The notes under the pieces are model-generated. The model made no database searches, was not told the origin of the DNA, and saw only the letters and a list, made by a program, of their open reading frames with translations. From Chionoecetes opilio (taxonomy: Eukaryota > Arthropoda > Malacostraca > Decapoda > Majidae), in NCBI GenBank assembly GCA_016584305.1, contig JACEEZ010022966.1:112001-176000 (forward strand): DNA of 64,000 bases. Reading direction: 5' to 3'. A program made the position numbers and the translations under genes. Below are positions 1-11,141 of this stretch, in pieces (the first letter of the stretch is position 1; each line of letters begins with the position of its first letter).

Positions 1-344
1 ACCCGAAAACAGGAGAGTTAAACCAAGGTTGGGGCTTTGGGTTTAGAAAAGTGTGTGAAATTCGCTTCTATGCCCAGAGCAATGATTCATTTATGCCCCC
101 TCTGCACAAAAAAAAAGGATCTTGACATGAAGCAAAATCATTCCAGGGAAAATCGAGGTATCCCTTAGGTTTCCCACTTAGCTGGGGTTTTAAAATTTCC
201 AGAAGCACCCCGCTAAGGGGGTCCGTGGCGGCCCCGGGGGAGTGATAGGGACAGTTAACAGAAAAAAATTATGATCGGGGGAAACCCCAACGGAGAAAAA
301 GTTCACAGAGTAAGCAGAAGGGTTAGTAGTTAGGAAAAGATCAT

Positions 345-900
345 GTATGTTGTTTGCTACTTAGGGAAATGTTATCTCCCTGAGTCCAGCCATTCTCCAT
401 TAAATACGGGATGAAATCTACAGAAATCCGGTTAGCCTCCATCTGTGCATCTAACAAATCAGTGGCAGCAACACAGCTTATCAAAGTCTCCACAGCTAAA
501 TTCAATCACTTCACTAAACTGCGATATGCGTTACTCCCAAAGGATTCTAGAAAATTAGAACGAAAGGTTTGGTGATCCTTGTTCTCTTGGTGATTAGTAA
601 ACGAGCTAGCTTGCATGAGGTGCCCAGCCCGTGAGCCTGGCTGTAGACGTGAGCGAACAAATGAAATTTTATCACTCGCATCAGTAATATATGAATTTGT
701 CATTATATCCTAGCACATGGCAATGTGCTAGGATTCGGGCTGTGTAATCTAGATCTATACCCGAAAAAGCTCTAACAGCGGCGCTGGTAGGTAACAACTC
801 AATCGGACCAACTGCCTTTGCAGAAGAATTAGGTTGCGGGGTCAGTGAGCTACTAATACGTGCTCCAGCGGAAGTGGCCATGCTTGTTAATGGAAGCTGA
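345..900 (-). pseudogene. Retroelement Gag-like fragment, frameshifted
   Basis: Read on the minus strand, two short open frames join through single-base shifts into one protein-like stretch. It carries FSGIDLDYTAR, then MTNSYITDASDKISFVRS and LQPGSRAGHLMQASSF, and after a shift near 507 it runs on as NLAVETLISCVAATDLLDAQ and MENGWTQGDNISL. This is the composition and layout expected of a retrotransposon Gag capsid region: a helical, charged domain without catalytic motifs. The family assignment rests on overall resemblance only. No pol gene follows it in the window, so it is an orphan fragment. At least two frameshifts are visible, around 507 and around 700. A rapidly evolving host protein is the alternative. 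Confidence 0.4.
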
Positions 901-1264
901 GGTAAAGAAGGGTTAATAGAAGCGGGTGGAAGTCTGTAGTGATGTGTACCGCATCGCAGTACACGATGGTTATTACTAGTTTCCTTAGACTTAGACTTAA
1001 CACCTCCTTGCGCGTCAATGCTATCGTCAGCGCCGGTGCGTTTATTCTCACCGCAAGGTTTACCAAATTCTTAGTTCACAAGTCAACTTCAAAACTAGCC
1101 CTTCGAACCATAAGACTACAGGTACAAATAATAATAGTGGAAAAAATTGCATAGTATAATTATGATAATAATTACTACAATCTTAATTATTATTATAATT
1201 GCAATTATTTTACGTGATTATTTTCTCTCACGTGTTTTTAAAAACATCGGTTTTTTATATAATG
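901..1264. other. Intergenic stretch, AT-rich in its second half
   Basis: A 71-codon open frame lies at 939-1154, but it has no recognisable motif. From about 1150 the sequence becomes simple AT-rich DNA. I see no gene here. Confidence 0.4.
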
Positions 1265-1917
1265 CAGAGGTGGGCACTAACTACATTGAATGTATTTAAA
1301 TACTAAATACTAAATACATGGGAGAAATGTATCTAAATACCAAATACTAAATACATTTTACGAATGTATTTAAATACTAAAAACTAAATACACAATTTGT
1401 TTTTAAATACATTTGTAAATACTTTTTAAATGCACACAAATTTTAGGTATTCAGAATTATGTTTAAACAATAAAAAGGGTTGATAAATGAAAAATTATTT
1501 TCCATTGATTTTTTCCCTTTTTAGAAAAAAAAAAAAACAAAACCACCTGGCATTTAATTTAATCTACAATTTAAAAATGTCCGAAAAAAGGGATTTCCTT
1601 AGTTTTTGCTTTTCCCTTTGGAAATTTCCTTCTAGGCCTAAATTCCTTTAAAATAAAGAAATTTCCCTTGCAAGGGGAAAAACAAGGGTTCACTGTAAAA
1701 TCAGGATTCAGATTTTTGGGCGGGTTTTTGGCCAAATAATGTAAAAAAGGTATTAACATGATATTTTATGGTATTTAAAACAAATATTTAAAAATCATTA
1801 AAGTTTTAAACAAATTTTAAATAATAAAAACCCAAATGTTTTTATAAATACAGTTCAAAATACACAAATGATTTAAATATTTTTAGATACAAAGTATTTA
1901 AATACTCCCCAGCTCTG
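1265..1917. mobile_element. Non-autonomous hAT-like DNA transposon
   Basis: The left end begins CAGAGGTGGGCA and the right end finishes CCCCAGCTCTG, so the termini are imperfect inverted repeats of the CAGAG(G/C)TGGG type typical of hAT-superfamily elements. Just inside both ends are repeated ATTTAAATAC / AAATACTAAATAC motifs, which makes the element a foldback-like AT-rich unit of about 650 bp. There is no transposase coding sequence, so it would depend on a partner. A clean 8-bp target duplication is not visible (the flanks read ATATAATG and AAAATGTA), perhaps because of base-call errors. The interior shows mild homopolymer smearing. Confidence 0.5.
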
Positions 1918-2395
1918 AAAATGTATAGGTAAAACAAAGAAGAGCGTTATCACAGATGAGAAGAAAATATATATATATATATATATATTAATATAAAATA
2001 TAAAATATATTATATTTTAAATTATTAAAAAAAAAATTTTGGGGGGGAAAAAAGGTTATTAAGTGATATCAGTATGTGAGAGAACATATAAAACAATCAG
2101 AACGGTTTTTTTTTCCAAGATTTGTTTTTTTTCACATTGCTAGTAAAAAGAAAATGTGAAAGGAATTGATAAAGGGAAATTATTTAAATAAGTGGTAATT
2201 TGTACGATTTTTTGTAGCGCAGCTCAAGATTGATCTAAAACAAAAGTACATTCGCGTGGCAGCAAAAAGGGTAATTCCTCACGAAAAAACCCGCCCCCGA
2301 GGGCGGGGGCAACCCAAAGGGCAGGGGGGTAGGGTATACAGGGGGCCCGCGTCAGCACGGATCCTTGACTGCGGGCCCGGGTGACGGGGGAAGAC
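1918..2395. other. AT microsatellite, then a GC-rich junction with a small inverted repeat
   Basis: A short (AT)n run lies at about 1967-1988. The stretch at 2280-2395 is abruptly GC-rich and contains the perfect inverted repeat GGGCCCGC (2343-2350) / GCGGGCCC (2371-2378). No gene is visible. The sudden composition change next to a poly-G tract suggests a poor-quality join. Confidence 0.5.
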
Positions 2396-2423
2396 GGGGG
2401 GGGGGGGGGGGGGGGGGGGGGGG
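2396..2423. repeat. Poly-G tract, 28 bases
   Basis: An uninterrupted run of 28 G at the point where the LINE open frame stops (2445). It probably marks a sequencing or assembly artefact that truncates the LINE 3' end. Confidence 0.85.
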
Positions 2424-2819
2424 AAAATTTAGCCGGATTGTCTCTTACATAACAACCCGATGGGAAGGGTCAGTTTTAGGGTAGCGGCAAATGCCCCTTA
2501 GTCGAAATTGGCGCTGAGGGGTTGCAGGTAATAGGCCCCAATTCAGTCTTTCGGGGGAATCGCGATTTTGGGCTAATACCCCGCAAACCCCATGATTTGT
2601 GAAAAACTTATTACCAAAAGGATCGATTTGTCTCTTCAAGTCGCTATTTAGGCCCCCGTTCCAATATAGGTGACAGGGATCACAAAGGGCTTGAAAAATC
2701 CGGACTTGTTCCCTGCACAGGGACAACAATGCCAAATACCCTGCTGAGCGGTCCCTAACACCCTGGGCTAGTAATCCCCCGTAAGGGCTTCTGGGCGTGA
2801 CCCCCTCGTCATTATGATG

Positions 2820-3640
2820 CACTACCCAAGGATGTAAAAAAATTTCAAGATCTCAATGTCCTCGCCCCATGCATAAACGACGTACTGCTTCATTAATAAA
2901 CCTCCAAAAACCCTTTTAACGGTCTTAATCCGGAGACCCAATTTCCAAAGGATTTGCCCCTCTTGTGGCCCGAGAGCCCTCACCAGGATCCAGCGACTCG
3001 TAAAGATTACTGACTCGGCAAAAAAAAAGATCAGGCTGGGGTTTCCGAGGGATGCCCACAAAACTTGATAAAACTTTTCTCAATCCCAGTCCATACAAGT
3101 GTTGAAAAATGATGGGGGAAGGAGCACCTTGCCTCACTCCTGTTTTCCCAGGAAAAAAAACGGAACACCCCCCCACACTTCACAGCATCACAGTCCCAGA
3201 AAACAGATAGTTATCAAAAAAAAGTCCTTGAGGAATCCCGCGAATTCGCAGAAGATCCAAGGACTCACGATGCACTGAGTCAAACGCCCTTTCTTGAGAT
3301 AAAAAGGCTGCAAGCATCCCCCTTGAAAGTCACGTCGGGGTTTTCCCCCAGGACAAGAAGGTAGGATATTCGTTTTGATTACCAGGCGTGAACCCGATGT
3401 GAGCTTTAGCAGATGACTGCAGATCCGTGTCAGCAATAGATGGCAAGCACCTTGCCTGGCACGCGAGCAGTGAAACTGGGTAATTTTGTAGTCCTGCGGC
3501 CAGTTTCCCTTTCCAGATAGGGACAACCAGCCCCTTTCCAGTCAGGGGAATGGACCCAATTGCCACACGGCAATCAGGCAGCATACAACCCGCGGATCCC
3601 CGCCCCACCCCCGCTTTTAGGAGCTCCGCACGATATTTCA
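2820..3640 (-). pseudogene. LINE reverse transcriptase domain, frameshifted
   Basis: Overlapping minus-strand frames carry successive RT blocks. GLVVPIWKGK is the usual lead-in to the fingers. AHIGFTPG matches the GF-x-PG block. KTGVRQGAPSPIIF matches the GVRQG-x-LSP motif. FFAESVIF replaces the expected FADDAVIF catalytic box. The block ending GEDIEILKFFYILG is the segment downstream of the catalytic box. At least three frame changes are needed to read through. No active enzyme can be made from this copy. Confidence 0.7.
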
Positions 3641-4409
3641 AACACCAACTGCCCTTTTCCCCCCCTCAACTTTTTATAGCCTCTCTGACTTCGTCAAAAG
3701 GGGTGCGGTTTTGTCAAAATGAGGACGGAATCCCCTGCCCTAACCCCGTGGTGTAAAACTGCCAATTTGGGGGGTCCACCCTGAACAGCTGCCCAAAAAA
3801 ACTCAGCCCCCAAAGAGCCATCTGCACATCCATGTCCGACCTAGGCGCCCATCTGCTGCCGAATAGCACTCGCCCCCAGATGGAGATTGGAACGGAGCTT
3901 CTTCAGGGCTGGTAGGCAGGTCGGAGGTCATTAGCGTTCGAATGGCCCTCGCATCCTCAGCGAGATCCGAATACCCCTCCTTTTCTCTCCCCAGGAGGGT
4001 TCTAGCCGGCATTTCAGAGCCCCCCTTTTGGTCCTGGGTTTCCCCGCCAGCCCGCAGCGCGACCTCCTCGATATTTCCAGCGTCTCCGTCGAGACAAAAA
4101 CCCCCCTTTACCTTTGGGCGCTCCCCCAAACATCCCTTGGCAGCCGGAGGTTTCAGTTTGAAAGGGATTCCAACAGTTACAGGGCCCGAGGGCACCGATC
4201 GAGACATCAAACCGGTTTGAAACTGAACTGCAACTCATGGGCACAGTCAAGTCCTAAGTTTTCAAGAGAAAACACAGTTGGTTTCCCCATGAGATTCTTT
4301 GGACTTTAATGAAGCCGGAGCAGGGGTCCGGTAAGCCCTGATTCTAGAGGGTCCCAACGAGTACTAACGAGAAAAGTGGTCGAGTCCTTAGCACCCCCCC
4401 GGCATTACT

Positions 4410-4962
4410 TTAACCATGTCCAGCGGGCAGCTTGGTCTCTGAACCCGAACACCTGGAATTTTCCACCTTTTTCCTCGCAAAATTTAGAAGCAGAGAACTG
4501 TTAATTTTCTGGTACCGGAGCCATGGGGGCCAAACATAATGTGCACTTACAGGGGCCAGTATAGCATTGAAGTGCCCAAAACAATGAGTGGTCCCAGGAG
4601 GACCCCTGGTTAAACAGGGGGTCGAGTTTGGGGTAGAACATTCCTTTTCTTCGTTTTTCGCACTCGGGGAGGAGCGTACACTGCAATAAAGACAGAATTC
4701 CCGAGTGTGTTTCATCCCCACCGCGTTATACGCTCATCAACCGGAGTAACCTCAACAACTGATGGCTGCAGTTTGCTGGAGATGCCTATAGCTACTCCCT
4801 GGACACGGTGAGCATTGCTCATTCCGGACAGTAGTAGGTGCAACCCCCACTACTAGGCCCCTCTCTGCCACTGCCAGCCTCCTTGTCTCAGAGAGTCCCT
4901 TTATATTCACCCTCAGCCTACTGAGCTTGTTTGATAGGAGAGGTAGGCGACGGTCGTCTGAG

Positions 4963-4990
<28 letters not shown>
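4410..4990 (-). pseudogene. LINE endonuclease domain, frameshifted
   Basis: The N-terminal block (MGSWNVLSLSDDRRLPLLS, minus strand from 4988) is the usual start of a LINE AP-like endonuclease. It is followed by LSRLRVNIKGLSETRR, matching the part of the fold that positions the catalytic glutamate. A separate frame at 4721-4410 holds GHFNAILAP, the counterpart of the GDFNA active-site block, and NSSLLLNFARKK. The domain nicks target DNA to prime reverse transcription. It is split across frames and no single frame spans it. Confidence 0.65.
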
Positions 4991-5427
<437 letters not shown>

Positions 5428-5430
<3 letters not shown>

Positions 5431-5875
5431 TATAGCGCTTGTAGGCTATTATTATTTTTTCCTTGAGGGCTCAGGTGGTTGGCCCTGCACATTCTGGATG
5501 GTCGTCATGGTTGGCCCTCGCCCGTGGTGGCACAGGCTGGATTTTTATAGTGACACCTGTGATTTATACTTGAAAGTTTTGTTTTTTGTTGATGGTCTGA
5601 CTCTCAGTTTAGGCTGAACACCACCTGGTGTTCCCTCCGCCGCATTTCAAGTCGCAGTCGAAAGAACAGGAATGCAGCATGCGGGTTTCTTCGGCCACTC
5701 GACGATGGATTGTACAGTTGTTCCTTGGTGGGAATTGAACTCGGGACCTTGTGCTCACCTACCAGGCTCTTGTCGACCGCGTTAAAGGTGTCCGAAAGAG
5801 CTGCCCCCGGCAGGATTCGAACTCGGGACATCGAGCTCACAATTCCAAGACGCTAACCACTCTGCCAAAGCCTCT
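5428..5875 (-). mobile_element. SINE copy A with two tRNA-like modules
   Basis: Read on the minus strand, the element starts with a tRNA-like head at 5874-5807. This has an A box (TGGCAGAGTGGTTAGCG) and a B box (GTTCGAATCCTG), resembling a Leu/Ser-type tRNA. A second tRNA-like segment follows at about 5780-5723 (GGTAGGTGAGCAC, then GAGTTCAATTCCC). An unrelated body of about 290 bp follows, ending in AGCCTACAAGCGC next to AT-rich DNA. The internal A and B boxes would be its RNA polymerase III promoter. It has no coding capacity and would depend on LINE machinery. Confidence 0.7.
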
Positions 5876-5876
5876 C

Positions 5877-5878
<2 letters not shown>

Positions 5879-5926
<48 letters not shown>

Positions 5927-5937
5927 ATATATATATA
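5879..5937. repeat. (AT)n microsatellite between two SINE copies
   Basis: About 58 bp of almost pure AT separates the two SINE copies. It may represent the expanded 3' tail of the distal SINE (copy B). Confidence 0.85.
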
Positions 5938-5959
5938 CACATTTTTGTTTTTGTTTTAT

Positions 5960-6398
5960 GTTGAAGCCTATAGCGCCTGTAGGCTATTTTATTTTATTAT
6001 CAATCTGGAGGTTGATGATGGTTGGTCCTCCGCCCATTGGTGGCGCTGGCTGGACTTTTATAGTGACACCTGTGATGTTATAGGAGAAGATCCGTTTTCC
6101 GTGATGATCTACCCTCAGTTTTTAGGCACACGCTGCCACCTATTGCCCCTCCACCGCACTTGAAGTCGCAAGCGAAGGATCAGGAGTGCAGCATGCGGGT
6201 TGCTTCGGCCACTCGACGATGGATTTACAGTTGCTCCTTGGTGGGACTTGAACTCGGGACCTTGTGCTCACCTCCCAGGCTCTGGTCGACCACATTAATG
6301 ATGGCCGAAAGAGTTGTGTCCCCGGCAGGATTCGAACACGGGACATCGAGCTCACCACTCCAAGACGCTAACCAATCGGCCACTGCCTCCCCAACATC
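5960..6398 (-). mobile_element. SINE copy B with two tRNA-like modules
   Basis: This is a second copy in the same orientation as copy A and of nearly the same length. Head 1 lies at 6392-6322 (TGGCCGATTGGTTAGCG, then TTCGAATCCTGCC). The second module is at about 6300-6232 (GAGTTCAAGTCCCACC). The body ends in AGCCTACAGGCGC. Both tRNA-like modules are in the same order as in copy A, so the double-headed design belongs to the family and is not a chance join. Confidence 0.7.
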
Positions 6399-6411
6399 TG
6401 CGAGTCCCCCG

Positions 6412-6412
<1 letters not shown>

Positions 6413-6479
<67 letters not shown>

Positions 6480-6480
6480 G

Positions 6481-6520
<40 letters not shown>

Positions 6521-6545
6521 GGAGAGATAGAGAGGAGAGAGAGAC
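6413..6545. repeat. (AT)n(GA)n compound microsatellite
   Basis: About 48 bp of AT repeat is followed by about 80 bp of GA repeat with occasional GGAGAG interruptions. A further AT run lies at about 6675-6714. I see no gene between them. Confidence 0.85.
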
Positions 6546-6814
6546 GTGGTAGTTCCTGTTACCTAACCTACCTACATCCACCTTCATCCCTATCCATGAA
6601 CTTGTATAGCCTCCTTTTAAAGTCCCTATTACTGGAATTGTACTTCCAATACTTTACCATATAGTAATTAAAAATTTATAATATATATTATTAAAATATA
6701 TATATATATATATATAGCGCGGCGAGGGCACAGAGTCAGGTTGATTGTGGCTGTCACCGCACGCAGAACAAGACGTTAATGATGAGAGCATCATTACTAG
6801 AAGAACTACCACAT

Positions 6815-7015
6815 TAAGGTGTGAGCCGGTGTCAACCGGACAAGAGGCCCTTCGGGTACCCTCTGGATCGGCGTGTTACAGACGAGGGTAATATCGTCGA
6901 CGAGGGCCCCAATATCAAGGAAACAAGGTCAAGGTCTACAACACAAACGTTCTACCTCGCCTGCCCAGCAATAAATATTCCAGGTCCTACATGCCAAGTC
7001 AAGCCAGATCCTGTT
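6815..7015 (+). pseudogene. Hemocyanin/hexamerin C-terminal fragment
   Basis: The plus-strand frame contains PDKRPFGYPLDRRV, then TDEG...IVDEGPNIKET. A one-base shift near 6925 gives KVKVYNTNV. The P-D-K-R-P-x-G-[YF]-P-[LF]-D-R block is characteristic of the C-terminal beta domain of arthropod hemocyanins and related hexamerins and prophenoloxidases, and the trailing PNIKE-x-KV segment fits the last strands. Hemocyanin is the copper-based oxygen carrier of crustacean hemolymph. An AG dinucleotide lies at 6817-6818, which could be an acceptor site, but nothing upstream in the window looks like the preceding exon. It may be the terminal exon of a real gene, with a base-call error causing the shift, or an isolated pseudo-exon. 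Confidence 0.6.
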
Positions 7016-7039
7016 CGATTCAGCACAGGCCATACATAA

Positions 7040-8196
7040 CCTAGTCACGTTTCAGCTAATCAGAATCCTGAATTTCAACTCCTACGCTTGTGTTATTCGT
7101 GCTCCATATTATACTAATTAACAAACAATTCAATATCATGGCTAAGCATGGGCACTTATTGCAGGAAAACTAATTATTACACATTATGATGAATGATTAT
7201 TACTGTGAACTGTGATATTTTCCTCCATACAAAAACTGTGCTGTATAGATTCTTACCCTTGAGTGTTTATGAATCTTGAATCTTGAATCATGGGCACTTG
7301 AATAACAAATTTATGGTATATTTAGAGTAAAACGCAGTCCCCATACATGGACATACAGAAGCATAAATAGCAACAATCATAAGTAATAGTCCAGAGTAAT
7401 AGCACCAAATATGACACAAACCGAACCACATTATAAACAAGCTGAAAATTGCAGGATAGTTAAAAATAAACTGTTTGAACAACATACTGAAAGTCCCAGA
7501 AATTCTGTTTGTGCTTCAACAAAAATTCAAGATGGCGTCCAAAATGGCGTCACTGGGTAAATTCTATATCTCACAAGCTTTCACCGCATATAGAATGCAA
7601 AACAGGTTGCAAAAATATAGGGTCTTCAAGCCGGGGGGAGTTCACTGATAAATAACCATCTACTTTAAGGTAAACATTATAATTTGATAGGGCAACACGA
7701 CTCCATAGGATTGTTGGTTGGACATCTAAATTATTATCTCTGAATCTGCCTCCACACTTATCTGCCAACATTTCTATTGTGCACTTATTTTTTCGCACTT
7801 ATCTATCCTGACAAGCGCCTAAACTGTGTCATTTAAACAAGACAAAAACTACAGACCTAAAAATGTGAAAGAAATGCCCACCAAAAACAACAGCAATGTA
7901 ACTTTGTCGCAGAAATATCTAAAGATTAGACACAGCATATCACACCAAGCCATACACTGTATTAGCAGAAGAAATACACACCGCATCAATTGAATAACCC
8001 ACCGATTGACAAGCAACAGGGAAGTTATTAAAAAGTGAAAAAAATTGCAAGATATATATATAATATATAAACGGTTCATATAAACGGCCAGCAAAAAGAA
8101 ACAAAGAGAAAAAGAATATAACAACTGGGAAACACAACAAAGAAATAACCATGTAAATACACACATGTTATGCATATAAATAATGTCAGTGCACTA
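7040..8196. other. AT-rich intergenic DNA
   Basis: The open frames here are short and low-complexity. No domain, tRNA-like box or terminal repeat was recognised. Confidence 0.4.
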
Positions 8197-8604
8197 CAGT
8201 GGCATAGCAAGGGGGGCGGAGGGGGGGGCTACTGGAAATCGAACCCCACGGGCACCAAGAGAGGGGGACCCCAACGCATCCCACGCCCAATCGTTAGTGT
8301 GATACTGCACCAGTTCTGAAAATAATTCACAGCACGTCAATCAGTGTGAAAAATAATTTGGATTAAAAAAAAGATTCATGGGCAGTTGAAATAAGTCTCA
8401 GAAAGTGTCAAAATGCACCAAATATGTTAATTTTCCAAAAATTTCCCGGAAGAATCCACCAGCGTGGTTGGGCTCGCTTCGCTTCGACTCGCCCCTCCCC
8501 CCCAAACACCTGCGCAAAATTTTAGAGGTAAGAGCCCCCTTGGGCCCCAAAACAGTGTCTACAAATCCCCTGTTGAACCCGATAATATGACTATAAAGGA
8601 TTGA
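8197..8604. mobile_element. Possible DNA-transposon terminus (hAT-like), partial
   Basis: CAGTGGCATAGCAAGGGGGG at 8197 matches the general form of terminal sequences of several non-autonomous DNA transposons (CAGTGGCGTAG). GC-rich tracts up to about 8570 contrast with the AT-rich surroundings. No matching inverted terminus (CTACGCCACTG-like) was found downstream, so only one end is claimed. Confidence 0.3.
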
Positions 8605-10722
8605 TATATATATTATATACTATATATATACTATATTATATTATAATATATATATATATATATTATATATATATACATATCTAATCTAATATCATACATT
8701 ATATACGAAATCAAAATAACACTATTTGGAATGCTCTTGCAAAGTAGCCTTAAACCTAGATATGAAACATTACACATCAGATATCACCATCTAAATCACT
8801 GTCTGGAGAAAACATCGGTCGCAGAGGTTCGTCACTATTCTCCCAATCTACATCCAGCAGTGGACGGAGCGTGGTAGTCACATTGCATGCAGGGTCTGGC
8901 GTTGCAACCGTTAGTGCATACGTTGGAGCAAGTTTGCACGCACAAGCCTCCTACACAACCGCATAGACACACCACATCCAATATGCTCCTGAGCAGCAAC
9001 ACCATGTTTACAGAAGTGTTCAGGGTGGACTTCATGGGCTGAATATGTTATAATATGTCCGTCCACATATTTGTGTGGTATGTTCCCATCTTGGGGGAGT
9101 TTCCCTGGGTAAGCATCTAAGTATGCAAGGAAGAGGCGCGGTGGACCCTACATTTCTACTCCTCACGAATGGCATGTAGGGTATGTACCTCTGGTGGGGT
9201 AAGGAGGTGAACTATCAATATATCTATTTTTTATACCTTATATGTTCATTGTAATTATCTCATTATATTTTATTCACATTATTATTAACATTTCACAATT
9301 ATCATATTAATTTTTGTGTATATTAGTATCAATTACGACAACGAATTAGTACTACTTACCGTACTAAGGTGCTATTGTCTACCTCACAACATTTACTATG
9401 CTACTTATAACTATTTAATCTTATCAATAAACTTTCATAGTACTAAGTCGTCATTATGTAATTTTTTCATGAGTATTTTTTTATACGTTTTACTTATGTT
9501 AATTATTCAATATGTTGTTTCCTGCTTATGCGTGGCCTATACATTAAATGCATTGTGAAACAAATGAAATGCATGTATATGGATTATTTTCTTGTATACG
9601 CTATTAATTTCATATTGGTTATTTTGATCAGTCATTCGAGACTATGATTGACCTAATAGCTATGATTGTTCAGGCTGATTTCTTTTCCTATCGCGATAGG
9701 TTCATATAAGAGTTCAGCTCAATGAACCAGGCTTCAAACATCGTCTCTAATATGATACTTATTATGTATTGAGGCCAATAAGATATGAAGAAATATATCA
9801 TATATCTAATTAACAAATTAACAAACCATTAATACAACTTCCAGCTTTATGGGAAATTATGGAGAAGGCATGGTTGGATTATGATGATGATTTTGATTGA
9901 AATCAATCAGTAGGATCTCTTTGCTATATTTAGAATTGTTTTTTTCACGATCAAAGGTTGCATCATTATAGGTACAGATTGTATCGGCATGGGAACTAAA
10001 AAATAACAACGGCGAAAAGCTGTCGCTTACCCTCTTGCCGTAAATACTGCTATTGCTTACCATGAAGCAGCATTAACATTGAGGCTAATGCTTTATTTTG
10101 TTTTCTGCTTCATTAATTGAGAATAGAGATGGAATAAAATTAAGCTCATATTCTTAAATGGAAACTGTCGAATAATACACATAAATGCCTGGATCCAGTG
10201 TCATCTCATAGTTATTGGCCAAATAACTAATTGCAGACAAAGGCATAATGGTACAAAATATTAAAGTGGCAAATGCCGCAGTCCTTACCAAAAAAATGTT
10301 ATCATACTCTCATCGACAAAGAGATAACAAACGATAGTGACTGTCTATGATTCAACGTATGATCAACAATGATAAACTAGTGACAGTAATGTCTGTCATG
10401 ATGACACAAAAGGGCAAATATGGCACGTTGTTGATGGCTGTTGTAAGAGCTCGCTTGCATATCGTAATACCGCTTGTTCACAACATTATATGGATCATCA
10501 GTTGCTGACGTTAATGCTGCATCGTCTGGAGGTAGAAAGACAATAGGAGTTGTGTTTGTAATCAACGAACACACTTCTGTGATTTATAGTTTTCCTCATT
10601 GAAACCAGCATGAAAAATATTCTTAATTGTGTCAATTCCAATGTTGAATTCTACATTGAAGGCCAGGCGGCACCGGTTGACAGACCAGGTAGTTGTTGTA
10701 GTGTAGAGCGAAAAAATAATTT
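8605..10722. other. Intergenic DNA with short AT repeats
   Basis: AT-dinucleotide runs lie at about 8605-8680. The remainder is ordinary AT-rich sequence. A cysteine-containing 66-codon frame at 8835-9035 (minus) has no recognisable spacing pattern. I see no supported gene. Confidence 0.4.
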
Positions 10723-11116
<394 letters not shown>

Positions 11117-11141
11117 NNNNNNNNNNNNNNNNNNNNNNNNN
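11117..11141. other. Assembly gap of 25 N
   Basis: Exactly 25 N separate the AT microsatellite from the satellite array. A fixed 25-base gap is a convention of some scaffolding and gap-filling software, so the true distance is unknown. Confidence 0.98.

Noticed and set aside
5807..5874. Functional tRNA gene
   Set aside because: It has A and B boxes, but the same unit recurs at 6,322-6,392 attached to the same body, so it is the head of a SINE. The acceptor stem does not close clearly.
8835..9035. Small cysteine-rich secreted peptide
   Set aside because: No signal peptide or regular cysteine spacing is evident and the frame is short, so there is not enough to support a gene.
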